Origin: Marthasterias glacialis
Taxonomy: Eukaryota > Echinodermata > Asteroidea > Forcipulatida > Asteriidae
Direction: 5' to 3'
Assembly (NCBI GenBank): GCA_911728455.2
Contig: OU452231.1
Span: 7,036,963 to 7,100,962 of the forward strand
Length of the DNA stretch: 64,000 nucleotides
Numbering within the stretch: position 1 is the stretch's first letter; each line of letters opens with the position of its first letter. The notes beneath the pieces were generated by a model. That model worked only from the letters and a program-made list of their open reading frames with translations, made no database searches and had not been told where the DNA came from. Positions 19,335 through 56,527 of the stretch are shown here, in pieces. The position numbers and the translations under genes were made by a program.

Positions 19335-20528
19335 TTTAAAACAAAATTATGACGAGAAGGACGCTGAACAAATGTTGATGCAGCCCATATAGAAAAAAAG
19401 CTGTAAAATGGTCAGCTTACCTCATCGCCCATTAGTCAATGTCTCATGAGCGGAAGTTGTCAAAGACAAGTGCTCATCTAAATTGAAAAAGCATGTAGGT
19501 CTCTTTTCCCTAAAACTGTGACCTTTTTTTATCGTTTTTTTCGTGAAATATTTTTAGGGGTTTGCATACCAAGTGAGAATTTTGTTGACAAAATCATCAA
19601 AAGTTTCGTTTTGCCTTCAATCTAAAAGGTGCACTCTAAAAAACACAATCATCACAATCGACCCGGATTCCGGATCACAGGGCGACTGATCCAAGTTTTT
19701 GGATCGGCTTCATCCGGAGATCGTGTCAAAGTGAGTTGTTAGGTACTATATGCCTACAGGATAAAAACATCATTGTTTAATTTCAGTCTGAAAACTTTCT
19801 ATGAAGTTAATACTAGAACCATTTTTTTCAGTAAAACATTTTCCTCTTAAATGCTGTCATATTCGAGAAAATCTGAAAACCTAAAAAAAAAAAAAAAAAA
19901 TGCAACAGCTGATTGTAACAACTGACATTAAGGGCAATGCGTGTACAAGCTGAAAAGTGTGTACGGTGTTTCACTGTTTTCTCCTGAATCAGACGACGGA
20001 TTGAGCCCAAATTTTCACAGGTTGTTTTTTTCACGTGTTTTGAAACACAATGTAAAAACACACACTATCAGCTTTACAAATTCTGTAAAATGCCTTTATA
20101 AGAAACAAGTGAGTTATTGCTAGGACATAATCTCACATTACCAGCAAGACATGTATAATATGGTGTAACACTTAACATATTTTTTTTCTATTTTCCCGTT
20201 TTGAAACACAATCATCTGTACAAATTCTTTCTGAGAAAAAATTCAAAACTTTGGGGTGTTTCGGCGAAAAATAAGGCAATGCAACTTTAAATTGGCGTGT
20301 ACTAGATCGTCTCCCATTCTTTTGCGCAGTGTTACCTATACAGGCCTTATGTTAAGTCTCTCTGCTTTTTAAAATAATATTTGTACACTAGTCTCGCTTT
20401 GGGCCGATGAAACCACCTATTATCCCGAGCGTATTCGCACATTTCATTTCGAAGGAATCTTCGGTTCGAACGTATACATTTAGTGAAGGAAACAAAACAG
20501 CAATTGTCTTTAACTGAATCAAGCTTAC

Positions 20529-20658
20529 CCGAATTTCGTTGGAACTCTTCTGTCCTAGACTCCTCTTCGTGTGTTGTTGATATGATTGGGATTCGATTTG
20601 AGTATTTTGAGTAGCAACAGATCCCTGTGTTACGCAGTAGCAAACCGCCGACAAAAGT
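20529..20658 (-). other. Predicted 5' untranslated exon 1 of the relaxin-like gene
   Basis: It runs from an initiator-like TTCACTTT at 20658 to a consensus donor CGG|GTAAGC at 20529/20528. It contains no ATG, so splicing to the acceptor at 18714/18713 makes the signal-peptide ATG the first one. Inferred from sequence; the junction needs cDNA support. Confidence 0.65.
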
Positions 20659-20685
20659 GAAGAAGTTGAGGGGAAAGTTGATCTC

Positions 20686-20691
20686 TTTATA
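20686..20691 (-). promoter_or_regulatory. TATA box of the relaxin-like gene
   Basis: GCTATAAAGAG on the minus strand, with its first T 33 bp upstream of the initiator-like A at 20658. TATA promoters are common for peptide-hormone genes. Confidence 0.6.
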
Positions 20692-22439
20692 GCCGCGGAG
20701 TCCACTCGGTTATTCATCACAGCTAGCGACCCCGGCTGAGGGAAGGACAGGTGGGTTTAAATGCGTTCCCCGGTTGAAGTCCTTGCTGGAGGCGGTAATC
20801 CGGCAGTTGCCGTACTATCCGTCAACTTGTACACCAGCTCACACGCCGTAATCACCAATTAATTACAACTGCGACACGCCCCTCACTTTACGACACAGTT
20901 ATCAATATTTCATACTCAATTCAATTCTGTTTGTTTGGTGCAATATTTGGGCAGCTCGTGACCCACGCGCAACTTAGGTCTGCTCTTTACTTATTTACTT
21001 GTTTGTTTACTTATCTATCAGCCAGTGAATAATGAATTTCCCTTGAACAATTACGGGCGAGAACCTCATTGGTGACAATGTTTCCCAACATATTTTATAA
21101 TTGACCAGTTGTTTCAGAGAAAAAGATATTAGTAAAAAAGATTAATATGAAAACGTCTTAACGCTATGTGGCACTTCTAAGCCAACTTTGAATTAAGTTA
21201 TAATGTTTTTTATTTTATTTTATAAATACATTTTGGTAGCTGCTGCTAGCTGGGCTCCTTTCCGTAGGGCCATTAAGTAAGCCCAAGAACTCCTTGTATT
21301 AAATCCAATGCTATTGCCAGTTTGAATTTAGTTCCTGTCTTGCTGTGCAAACTTTCGAAATTATCTAAACAACTTCGTTGTGGTGTTTCTAGCGTTTATT
21401 GCTGTCGATATTTCACTGCTTACGGTGGATGGACTCTATGTTTTCGACTGTATGTTACATTTTTCTTCACCCGGTGATGGTTGTAGATGTGTTCATTTGA
21501 AACTAGATGATGTAATAATGATTGTACTCTTTAAAAAAAAAATCCATAAAACATTCTGCCATGTTGTAGGAAAATCAGATTCAAAAATAGAAACAATATC
21601 TTAAGGTTCATGTATGATTTGGTCCATTGAGATTTAATCTCTGTGCGCTGCCCTCCGGCGTACAAAAATGAGACATTAACCGCACTAAGACAGTGACGTC
21701 CATTTGTGACCCTACTTTGTGAAAATTGTCGTTTTTTTTCCGACGGCTAAAAAAAGCTTGTAAACACTGTTATAGGCATGGATCAAACCAAACTAGTGAC
21801 GTCAAGATGGTCCGATTTCTGATTTGTTTTGAGAAGTAAACAAGGAAGCAATGTATAAATAAATATTAAAATTAACTTGATGGATGGTTTTGCTGCACAC
21901 AATGCCAGCATAGCTGATTACAAGATGTAAAGAGGCGACTCGTCTGCCGTATACGTCAGCTGGCTTATCGCACTGCGACTCTGCTGAAAAACAAAATACT
22001 AAAGGCCACCTCGTAACGATGATTTCCGAGTTGTTGAATCGATGATTGGTCAAACAGTATCGTATTGGATAGGCGGTGCCTTTTTGCCTTTACGTCAATA
22101 ATAGACATGTAAAAAAAAAGATTGTTCGTCTTGTCTGTTGTGTTAAAGTAGAGTGCCATTTCAAAGTTTGTTGCATCATATAATGTTTAAATTATTAAAT
22201 ACATTACATCGATTTATTGCTAATTTCTCAACTTAAATGGGTGGGACGCAGCGGCTTCTGAAACAAAGTAATCTGTTCAGTTTTCTCAATGTAGAGGGCA
22301 GGTGACAATATTATCAATATGCCTAAAGATACTTTCCTTTAAATTATAATCACTGGTAGTTTCCCCAGCGTCACGGAAGGACATATTTTGACATGGAAAA
22401 AAGTCTTGTGTGGGGATTGACAGTTGGGTGGTCAAAAGC

Positions 22440-22545
22440 ATCAGATTCCAGTCTTTCTTCTCATGACGATCAAAGCATGCTCAACGAAACGTCGGGTTGT
22501 TAACCCATACTCTTTTCAGAGCCACCACAACTCATTAGAGAGATA
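22440..22545 (+). mobile_element. Decayed relative of the histone-stem-loop MITE
   Basis: Contains CTCTTTTCAGAGCCACCACAA at 22510-22530 with the 5' stem half mutated (TACTCT for GGCTCT), plus an AACGAAACGTCG word related to the spacer of the 17708-17926 element. Confidence 0.5.
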
Positions 22546-23887
22546 ATCAGAGGGTGCCAGCGAAACCGTCAGTATCTAGACCGTTTTCCAACCATGCAGA
22601 GTTTCAAATCCTACAAACAAAACGTAACGAATACCACTGAGATTCTTCAAATGATTGTAAAAATAAAATTGAACCATTGATAAACCTCAAATCGTTTATC
22701 TCTAGTTGAACACACTGCGTGCAGAGAACTATACACGTGAATTGTTAGAAGTTCAGTGTCGTAGCCAACATCTTTTTTTTTGCAGGGCGGGGGGGGGGGG
22801 GGGCACATATATTTATAGAGGGGGAAATTTCAGTTAAAATTTCCGTATAGTGGCAAATTTCCTGGTGTCGAGAGGCTGGGGGAAAGTTGTCCCACAGGGG
22901 GAAGCTACCCGACTGTGCCGCCCCGGCTACGCTGCTGGAGAAGTTCACGGTTGGCATGGAGTGGGAATCAGTCCAAGCGGTATAACTTTATTAACACACT
23001 GTAATATGAATTGAGTGCATCAATGAGAAACAGCTGGATTAATAAAACATGAGAATAATAACAAATACAGAATAACACCCACAGAGTTTGAAGATCTTTT
23101 GTAGTTGTTGTTTTGCTGACACATGCCTTTGGTCCTTTAAACAATTTGAACAACGTTTCTCTAAAGGTTTTCGTAGTTAGAACAATAGAGCAACTTCAGA
23201 AGGACTCTACAAACCGCATCAGTAAGGTAGAACTTACTAATAAACCGAGTACTTTAACAAAGGAAATCCGGGTGTTTTTAGGGAGCGAGGACGTCCTCGC
23301 ATAACTTTGGTGTACATAATCAATTTAGACGTCGCTAACTTTTTTTTAAAGTCAAAACAATGGGGAAAAGAAGAGATCCACGATTTACGGTTTGGAAACA
23401 TGGGGGTGGACGTGTGAGTGTTTTCGGTCTCACCACAAGGAAAAGCGCGTTTCTCTTTGTGATTTAGCAGTAATATCCGGCGATGCACGTACCGTAGGGC
23501 GGGGCAAACTTGTCAATAGCAAACTCTATTTCAAAGCAACAACGATATCTTATTGCCAGAAAAACAGGTGCAACGTTGGGGGTGAAATGATAGATGTTAA
23601 ATATGAATTTACAGGACATGTGCGTCTGGCTGTTTAAAATAATCCACATTCAGTAAATGTTGACACTTTCATCCTTCATCACATTAAAGAAGACTCGAGT
23701 AAACGAGGGGAAAGAACTATATTTATCAAGTGATGAATGGAACCATCGACGATAACTATAACGGGAAAAGCTATAGGTCGCGTCTATATAAACTAACAAT
23801 AAAGTCGCCGAATTAAGTCAAGCCACAGCTAGATATATGGGGCAATGTTCCATAGCAGTATTACATTTTCTTGTTGATTTGTTAAGC

Positions 23888-23931
23888 TATGTACACACAC
23901 ACACACACACACCCATACACACAGCAATCGT
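23888..23931 (+). repeat. (AC)n microsatellite
   Basis: About ten AC dinucleotides followed by an imperfect CCATACACACA tail. Confidence 0.9.
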
Positions 23932-24504
23932 GCTTAACTTAATAACACTTGCATGAAGATGGTGACAAAGTCTGAATGATGCACCAAGCCGGTCACCATC
24001 TCCACTACGTGTATTTTGCTCCGTGGTTAACGCCACAAGAATCCCATGCGAGGTCTATTAATATTGGGGGCAATATGAGCACAATCATTCAATGGTCTTC
24101 AAAGTTAGTGCTCTCAGTTATCTTACTATGGGCTTGAAAAACATTAATATCACGCAGTGATTTACCGTTTTCTTTGAGAGGTTTGGTTTATGATTAACAC
24201 TGATTGTGTCGTGTGACTAGATGTGGAAAACCTGATAAGCTTGATTGGTTATTCTTATTGCAATACTGTCAGTAAACAATAATGACGATTTATATTTGAT
24301 GGTTAAAATCACAGGATGGAGAGCAATGTCCACGAGACTGAGACACGGTGGTTAACAAATCCTGAATATATAGTCCTTAATGATAACTTCGGGATGGTGA
24401 ACATCTTCACAATCCTTCTGGATGTTTACCATGTGTAGATTTTAGGATAGGTCTGCCAACAGACGGAAAAATCCACCCGTAATGAGAGAGAGAGTCCGTT
24501 CACG

Positions 24505-25506
24505 ATGTTCGGATCTATGTCCAGTGCTAATGGTACCCGAGGAGAAGTAATGGTCAACACATCAGAAGATGTCTTAGTCAGAGTGTTTGGAATCACCGCT
24601 ATGGGTGTTTTCACTCTAGCTGTTGCCATCTCCAACTTCTTGTGTTTCTTGGTACTGTTATCGGATAGCAATAGTGGGGAGATATCGCGGATTTTTATGT
24701 TATCACTGACTGCTTCGGATTTGCTGATCGGGGTGACTATGGGAGCTCTAAACGCCGTCTCGATGCTAATCGGTAGCTGGCCGTTCGGACACGAGTTATG
24801 CGTCATCACATCTGTGCTGAATTTCACCCTGATATCGGTGACCGGAACCTGCGTCTTGGCTGTCAACATGGAGCGTTTCGTGACCATCATGTGGCCACTC
24901 CGCAGCGTTCAGTACATAACGGTGCACAGAGCCCTCATGGCGGTAGCTGCAATCTGGATTTGGGCTATTTCACTTGGTCTTATGTATGGTCTTCTCCCCG
25001 GCAGGCTGGCCCACTACGACAGCCACATACACCTTTGTATTGCAGATCCCACAGATGAAAGAGAAATTGACGCATTCGGGATATTCTCTTCCGTTACGCT
25101 GGCTCTGATGTTTGGTATCTGCGTCATGCTCTACGCAAAGCTCTACACAGTAGCTCGATACCATTCACGGGCCATTTTCTGCGTTACTACTCGTGATCAT
25201 CAGTTGAGATCCACTCGTAGACCACTGATATCTAAAGCAGACATCAAAACAGCCACTACCTTCTTTGCCATGACCGTCGTCCTCGGTATCTCGTGGCTGC
25301 CCGGTGCAATACTTCTCTGCTACGAGGGCATAACGCGCCGTGATCTGCCAACCACTCTGGTGGTCATCATCCAGACTCTAGGCCTTGCAAACAGTTTCTG
25401 GAATGTCTTGATATACTATTGCAGAAATGAATCTTTTCGTCGGGCAGCAAGGAAACTTGCCCGGTCGTGTGTTAAGAAGGTCCAGCCAATGCAGCCACGA
25501 GTTTAA
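24505..25506 (+). CDS. Orphan class A (rhodopsin-like) G-protein-coupled receptor, 333 aa, intronless
   Basis: Seven hydrophobic segments at about 26-52, 62-88, 98-122, 142-164, 190-214, 249-273 and 284-306. Landmarks: D72 in TM2 (LSLTASDLL), a C99-C178 disulfide pair, ERF 123-125 in place of DRY, SWLP 263-266 in place of CWLP, and NVLIY 300-304 in place of NPxxY. Sequons are at N9 and N18. By counting from C99, the TM3 position that binds amines (3.32) is N106, not Asp, so it is probably not a classical amine receptor. No leucine-rich ectodomain. An in-frame TAG at 24448-24450 supports the start. The short N-terminus and tail and the single exon resemble lineage-expanded echinoderm orphan receptors. 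The ligand cannot be named. Confidence 0.95.
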   Translation: MFGSMSSANGTRGEVMVNTSEDVLVRVFGITAMGVFTLAVAISNFLCFLVLLSDSNSGEISRIFMLSLTASDLLIGVTMGALNAVSMLIGSWPFGHELCVITSVLNFTLISVTGTCVLAVNMERFVTIMWPLRSVQYITVHRALMAVAAIWIWAISLGLMYGLLPGRLAHYDSHIHLCIADPTDEREIDAFGIFSSVTLALMFGICVMLYAKLYTVARYHSRAIFCVTTRDHQLRSTRRPLISKADIKTATTFFAMTVVLGISWLPGAILLCYEGITRRDLPTTLVVIIQTLGLANSFWNVLIYYCRNESFRRAARKLARSCVKKVQPMQPRV

Positions 25507-26189
25507 AAAGAACTATATAAGATCTTAGGATTACCGAGTACTATCAAACTTGACTTTATTCCTTCATTAAGCAACAAGGGCGTGACCTGCCCCAATTAAA
25601 GAAGTTTCGTAAACTAACAAACTTGACTAATATGAACAACATCGTAAAGACTGAAAATATTCCTTTAAAAATTTGGATTCGCGGTATGAAGTATGAAGCA
25701 CGAAAGGAGCACAGGAAAAAATTCATTTTTGGTTTCCGAGCACCAAACTTATGGATCGTTGTATTTATGTTATCGCACTTTGTGTATAACAGTATCAAGT
25801 TGAATGTCAGATACAAAAACTAATTCTTCTACAATATCGCATGTGTTTTGCATATTCCCGGAATTTCGAGTTTGTTCTTCGAAACCTAAATTAGATTTAC
25901 CCTTTATTATGAACATCAAATCTTAGGATCTTAGCACAAATTGCATTCCAATGGGTATGTGCAACAATGTTTTCGCATCAAATGTTTTTCAAAAAATCAC
26001 AATATTTATGGAAATATGAATGATCAGTGTTGATCTGTGTTTTGTGAATACATTTTGCTCGCAAGGAATGAAATATGGTTTAATGTTAAAAGCGAAAATG
26101 CTTTCCACTTTTCCCCCTTAGATAATTCGATAAAACAAAGCAGAATGTGAGTGATATTCGCCTTGATATTACATCATCTGCTAATAGCC

Positions 26190-27060
26190 ACTCAAGGCTG
26201 TAATAATCAACCATGCCTTCCAAATGGCTTCCATGTGGCCAGATGGCTTGGAATTTGTTTCATTAGGTGTAAAGGGTCTGTAACTTATGGTTTGGATCAT
26301 TTGAAAGGGATCGTGTAGACTGGTTCCCGGTCCCTACATCGTTCTCGTTCTGACTGTATACAGGTACCGGTAGCGGGTAATGAAAATTTGCATATACCTG
26401 GCAGATTTCTGCCAGGTATATGCTAATGGTCTACGTAATCCCATAATGCAATGCAGCCTCTACGCAGAACATGACGGACACAGAATCTCCTTTCGTTAGG
26501 ACGTTCTTCTAAAGTTAGCTTGAATTGTGATGTTGAAGGTTGGTTCAACTATGTCCAGGTGAAGGGTTACGATACACACGTGGGCTAAGTCAAACAACAT
26601 GTATACGTCACGAGCATAGCCAACGTCATCTCTAAAACTAGAAAATTATTACTGCCCCCGCGCAATCGAGGGCCTATCAAAAGCGACATATCGGTAGTAG
26701 CTATAGAGAGTCAGTCAAAAGAGAACGATGTAGGGACCGGGAACTAGTCTAGGGATCATGTTGACCCAAGGTGAAATATTACACGCTGTTTTAAAACGTA
26801 GACCTACTGTTAGAAACAGTACACTGATGTAAGCGTGTGATTTTATTTCGTGGTGAACAATCCTGGCTGTCATCAATTTTGCCTTCCATGTGGCTTGATG
26901 GCTTGGAGTTTCGTTTAGTAGCTCTACTGGATCTATACATATTGGTTTAGACCATTTGAAAGGGATTCTGTTCCCCCAAAGAAATTATTACACGCTGCAA
27001 CAAAACGTGCCGTGACAAACAGGACATTGGTGTATAAAAGCATGGGATATTATTTAGTTG
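26190..27060 (+). repeat. Tandem duplication, unit ~200-260 bp, first unit split by an insertion
   Basis: Unit 1 (26190-26312 plus 26752-26850) and unit 2 (26855-27060) share GGCTTGGA, CATTTGAAAGGGAT, ATTACACGCTG and a matching order of further words. Unit 2 preserves the uninterrupted target of the element in unit 1. Confidence 0.8.
26316..26751 (+). mobile_element. hAT-like MITE with 8-9-bp target-site duplication
   Basis: Inverted ends TAGACTGGTTCCCGGTCCCT and TAGACTAGTTCCCGGTCCCT (right end read in reverse), continuing through ACATCGTTCTC. Flanks GGGATCGTG (26307-26315) and GGGATCATG (26752-26760) look like one duplicated target. Unit 2 of the host repeat shows the target as one copy. 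No ORF. Confidence 0.8.
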
Positions 27061-28989
27061 GTGTCACGCAGGGTTGACAATTTTCAATTCAGTATGTACT
27101 AAATTTCGTTTAATCTTTTTTAAAAATTTATTTGAAGAATCAAAGAAGAAAGCCAACACAGTCCTTCGAGAGGAGGGGTGAGGAAAGAAATCAATCGAAA
27201 GAAAAAAGAGAAGAAAAAAAGAAGGGAAAAACACCTTGTAACTTATGAAATAAAGCACATAATTTTAAAATAATTTACTATTTATTATTACATTATCAAC
27301 ATCACTATTTTACACAACCTTTCTTGATCACTTTACAGTACCTTCTAAAACGAAACACAAGAAAATCAACATTCTACTATTATTGGGACTCTCAAAGTCT
27401 GGAAAAAGTGGCTAAATGTTCACTTCTTTGGACAAATCACAATGAAATATAGAGACAATAGGAAATTAAGTCTTTCGCAAGCATTAGCTGATCACCAATT
27501 GGACGTTAACGAATCCTTCAAGTTTAAAGAAATATTTCGACAAAATAAAAGGGGAGTGTCGCCTTCATTAAGGTTGTTGCTTCGTATCCATCCGTTTTTA
27601 AATGCTTAATTTGATATTTCTTTTATTTATTGTTTTATTAGAAAACGGCATAGGCCATAACCATGTACAGCGGTTACATTCTTTCTTAATACCATACTAT
27701 TGTTCTACGCTATAAGAAGATATAAGAACACGCGTTTTATTTATTTCGTCTTGTTACACCAAGGTAGCTCCATCACGTATCAATGCACCTTTTCTCTTTT
27801 AATACATTCGACATATTCAGACAATGAGTCCAAGATCGTATAACTTCAAGCATTTCTAAGTCCACAGCAATGGGCTTTTGAATACAACTTGGGCATTTTG
27901 TAAATTTCCAGGACATCATCATTCAAGAATTGTTAGAAAATTAAAATCAAAGTAACGATTAAATAATGTTGAACTAACACTATTAAGTAGAATACTTTCA
28001 TCGCTTTATGAAACACTATTGAATATTTATATCGATTGGAATTGGAATTTCATATTTGTTTTTAGACATTTAGATTCGTAATGTACTTTATAACACAATA
28101 TAACATCCATTGTTTGACTATTTGTGCCAATGTTTCATCTATCTTTCTTATAATTATTATTTTCAGGAACTAAGTCCTATTGATTGCACAGTCAATAATC
28201 TGAACACAAGGAAAAGTAGTGCTAAACATGTTTAGCAACTCAACTGTAAGGAAAATAGAATACTACACACTGAACAAGTCCTACATGTATAGGGGGATGC
28301 ACTCATGCCAAAATGTTAATGTTACATTTACAACAATCAACAACTTAATTAATAACTGAAGACATCAGCAAGAGCAATACTTTGACAAGACTTGACTTCA
28401 AGTCTGAGCTTGCGGTTATTTTGTCTGCATTAGCCACGCTGAACGTCATTCGCCTCTGGAATAAATTTCAATAAAAAGCCACAAGAGGGTGTTAAATTGG
28501 CTAAAAGCATTGCCTGAACAAACTTACTTAGCGGGAACAGGTTACCTTGTAAGAAATTGTTTGAAAATGGTACAAAACCGACTATTTTTTTACACAGCAG
28601 GTCTTTGGAAGTTGACACTTGCGTCTGACTTTCTGGGAATGCCAAGCAATTTCACATAAATAACAAGTACAGTAGAGCTTCGAAAAATCAATTTCAAATT
28701 AAACAGACACAATATGTGTATTTTCTGACACAATGCATTATAGAAGACCAATTTCATTTGGAGTGATCTAAAAGAGCAATGGCCATCTCTTGGTTAATCT
28801 TCAATAAAGTCAATAATCTCCAATAAGTCCAAGCTTGGCTAAAGTCCATTGGGCTCAAGCTGCCGTATGGCCTTGACTTGATTAATTGAATTCAGTCCAA
28901 TAATCCCCCTTTAACACTATAAAACTTTGGTGTTAAATTCTTTTGATGAATATATATGTGACCACACGGACGCAATCTAAGTTACCCCC

Positions 28990-29040
28990 GCCCCCTCCCC
29001 CCCCAAAAAAAAAAACAAACAAAAAAACAAACAATGGTTC
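28990..29040 (+). repeat. C-rich / A-rich low-complexity run
   Basis: A run of C followed by A and CAAA words; no other content. Confidence 0.7.
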
Positions 29041-30459
29041 CAGTATTAACTTCATAAATAGTAAGCTTTCAAACTGAAACTAAACAATGTTTGTTATCCT
29101 TGCAAATCCTGTATAGTGCCCTTAACACCTGAGTTTTGGCACCCTAGTTCTGTTTGTGATTCCTGGTTGGGGAAGGAGGGGGAAGGAGGGGGAGGAGAGC
29201 TGGTTTTGCTCAAGAAAATCTACAAGATTACTAACAAAGATGTTCTCTTTCCACTTGAGAAAACTATCATTAAACTTAAAAAACGAACAGCCAATGATTT
29301 CATAACCATTTGGAATGCTTTATAGAGACACATTGTCTTCAAATCCCTTAAAATGTTGCTGTTTGGAAAAGCTTCTCATCCTTGAAATAAAACACCTACA
29401 GTGTGTTGTAATTATTGGGCAGTGATTAAAAAACAACAACATGCATTTGTTACTGGAAATACAACCAGCGGAACCACACTCTACATCATCATACTGTCTG
29501 GTCTGTCATTACGTTGAGTCAAAAATTTGGTTCTACAAAATGGTGGATCGTGGCCCGTCATGAAATTCATCAAAAACCACACAATTTCGAGGGATATTTA
29601 CGTGAAACGTTAAGTTCTATTTGTAAAATATCTATCCAACCATTTTCATAATAAACACTTTTTATAGCCCCAAAACGCCTAATCCGAAAGCGACGTGGCC
29701 CTGTTAGTTAAAAAATACTGGTAAATCTGTGCAAATGAAAGATGTTAAGAAAAACTTAAAGAAATAAATACATAATGAAAGTTGTATCTTTCTTTAAAGC
29801 CAGTGTTATAATACGTTTCCCCAGCCACCTTCAAAAGAATGTGACCATTTATTAGCACACCTTTAAATTCATATGATGTTATTTCCCATGTTTATAAAGC
29901 TATGGTGTCTATTAACAGCAGTGTTTGTTGCATCTAATAATAGTATCTTGCACACATCACTGAAAACTCGTCATTCACTAAATGTGGTATAACCAGCCAG
30001 GAAATTGAACTTCAAAAAAGTGCTGGCCCATATTATGGTAGAGGCTTCAGCAACATCAGAAACCAAGCCACATCGGCTATGGCTATGGCTGCTGGCCCAA
30101 ATAGCCACTGCCAAAGCCATTCATTCCTTTGACGGGATTGGTCATTTGTAACAAAACGTGATCAATAATGGGACTCGGTTTGTATGCACACGCCACACAG
30201 TGAAACTACTGACTTGCCAATGTTACACCAGCCAATGAAACTAGTGTTTCTTTTTCAATGAGGGAAAACAAACCCAAGCACAAATCCCAATGAAAAATGA
30301 ACCAATTTAATAGAAATGTGACTATTTCTCTGCATAAAGCAACCTGCCCCTACCCCCCCAAAAAAAATAATAAATAACAAAAATGAAAGTTTAATAGAGG
30401 AAGGATATCAGGTATGGTCTAACTTGATAAACTAGAGTAAAACTTAAGACTCACATGTA

Positions 30460-30665
30460 CAGTCGACTCTCGTTAATACGAGGTCCTCCGAACTGGCCCG
30501 TTTTTCTCGTATTAATAATAATAATGATAATAATAAGGTATTTATAAAGCGCCTTATGCTAAGCCTCGAAGAGCTTTACACAGAGTTACTACAATTAGGT
30601 AAAAAATCAAAACTTAAAAAAGAAAATACAATAAAACCGAACCTGGTATTAACGAGAGTCGACTG
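30460..30665 (+). mobile_element. pogo/Tigger-like MITE with TA target duplication
   Basis: Ends CAGTCGACTCTCGTTAATA and the inverse TATTAACGAGAGTCGACTG, each flanked by TA (30458-30459 and 30666-30667). The interior holds an ATA repeat and a SINE-tail-like TTTATAAAGCGCCTTATGC. A second, partial right end follows at 30688-30712. Confidence 0.75.
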
Positions 30666-30771
30666 TAAACCTCGTAACATCCAAGCTCGTATTAAGAGAG
30701 TCGACTGTATTGTTGTTAAACTTACTGTTTGTTATATTTTATATGAACAAATTACTTGATGGCTGACAACA

Positions 30772-56329
<25,558 letters not shown>

Positions 56330-56527
56330 CAAGTCAGATTAATCAATGTGATGAAATCCGTCTCTCTTTACTCTGTACAATCTGAAAATGAAATGATTCA
56401 TGAGATAAAGTTGAACAAAATGACATTCACAACATGTCTCACTAAAATTAGGCTCTTTGTGTTCTCAGTGAGCACTTGACGGTTCCAGAAAATTCAATCC
56501 GCAAACTAAAATATTTAAAAAAGATAA

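Larger units (their letters stand above)
20760..24440. other. Intergenic region between relaxin-like gene and receptor gene
   Basis: No supported coding sequence. It contains a C/G homopolymer at 22788-22804, a decayed histone-stem-loop element at 22440-22545 and a CA repeat at 23888-23931. The upstream control regions of both divergent genes should lie here. Confidence 0.6.
25507..30771. other. Intergenic region and probable long 3' UTR of CCDC186
   Basis: AT-rich, no supported ORF. The right part, down from 30771 on the minus strand, probably includes the CCDC186 3' UTR; minus-strand AATAAA candidates lie near 27281 and 27620. It also contains the tandem duplication and hAT-like insertion at 26190-27060 and a pogo-like element at 30460-30665. 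Confidence 0.5.

Noticed and set aside
24426..25164. Antisense and out-of-frame ORFs over the receptor
   Set aside because: Shadows of the receptor reading frame.
18489..25506. Relaxin-like peptide and receptor as a ligand-receptor pair
   Set aside because: Adjacency is the only evidence; the receptor lacks the leucine-rich ectodomain of RXFP1/2-type receptors.
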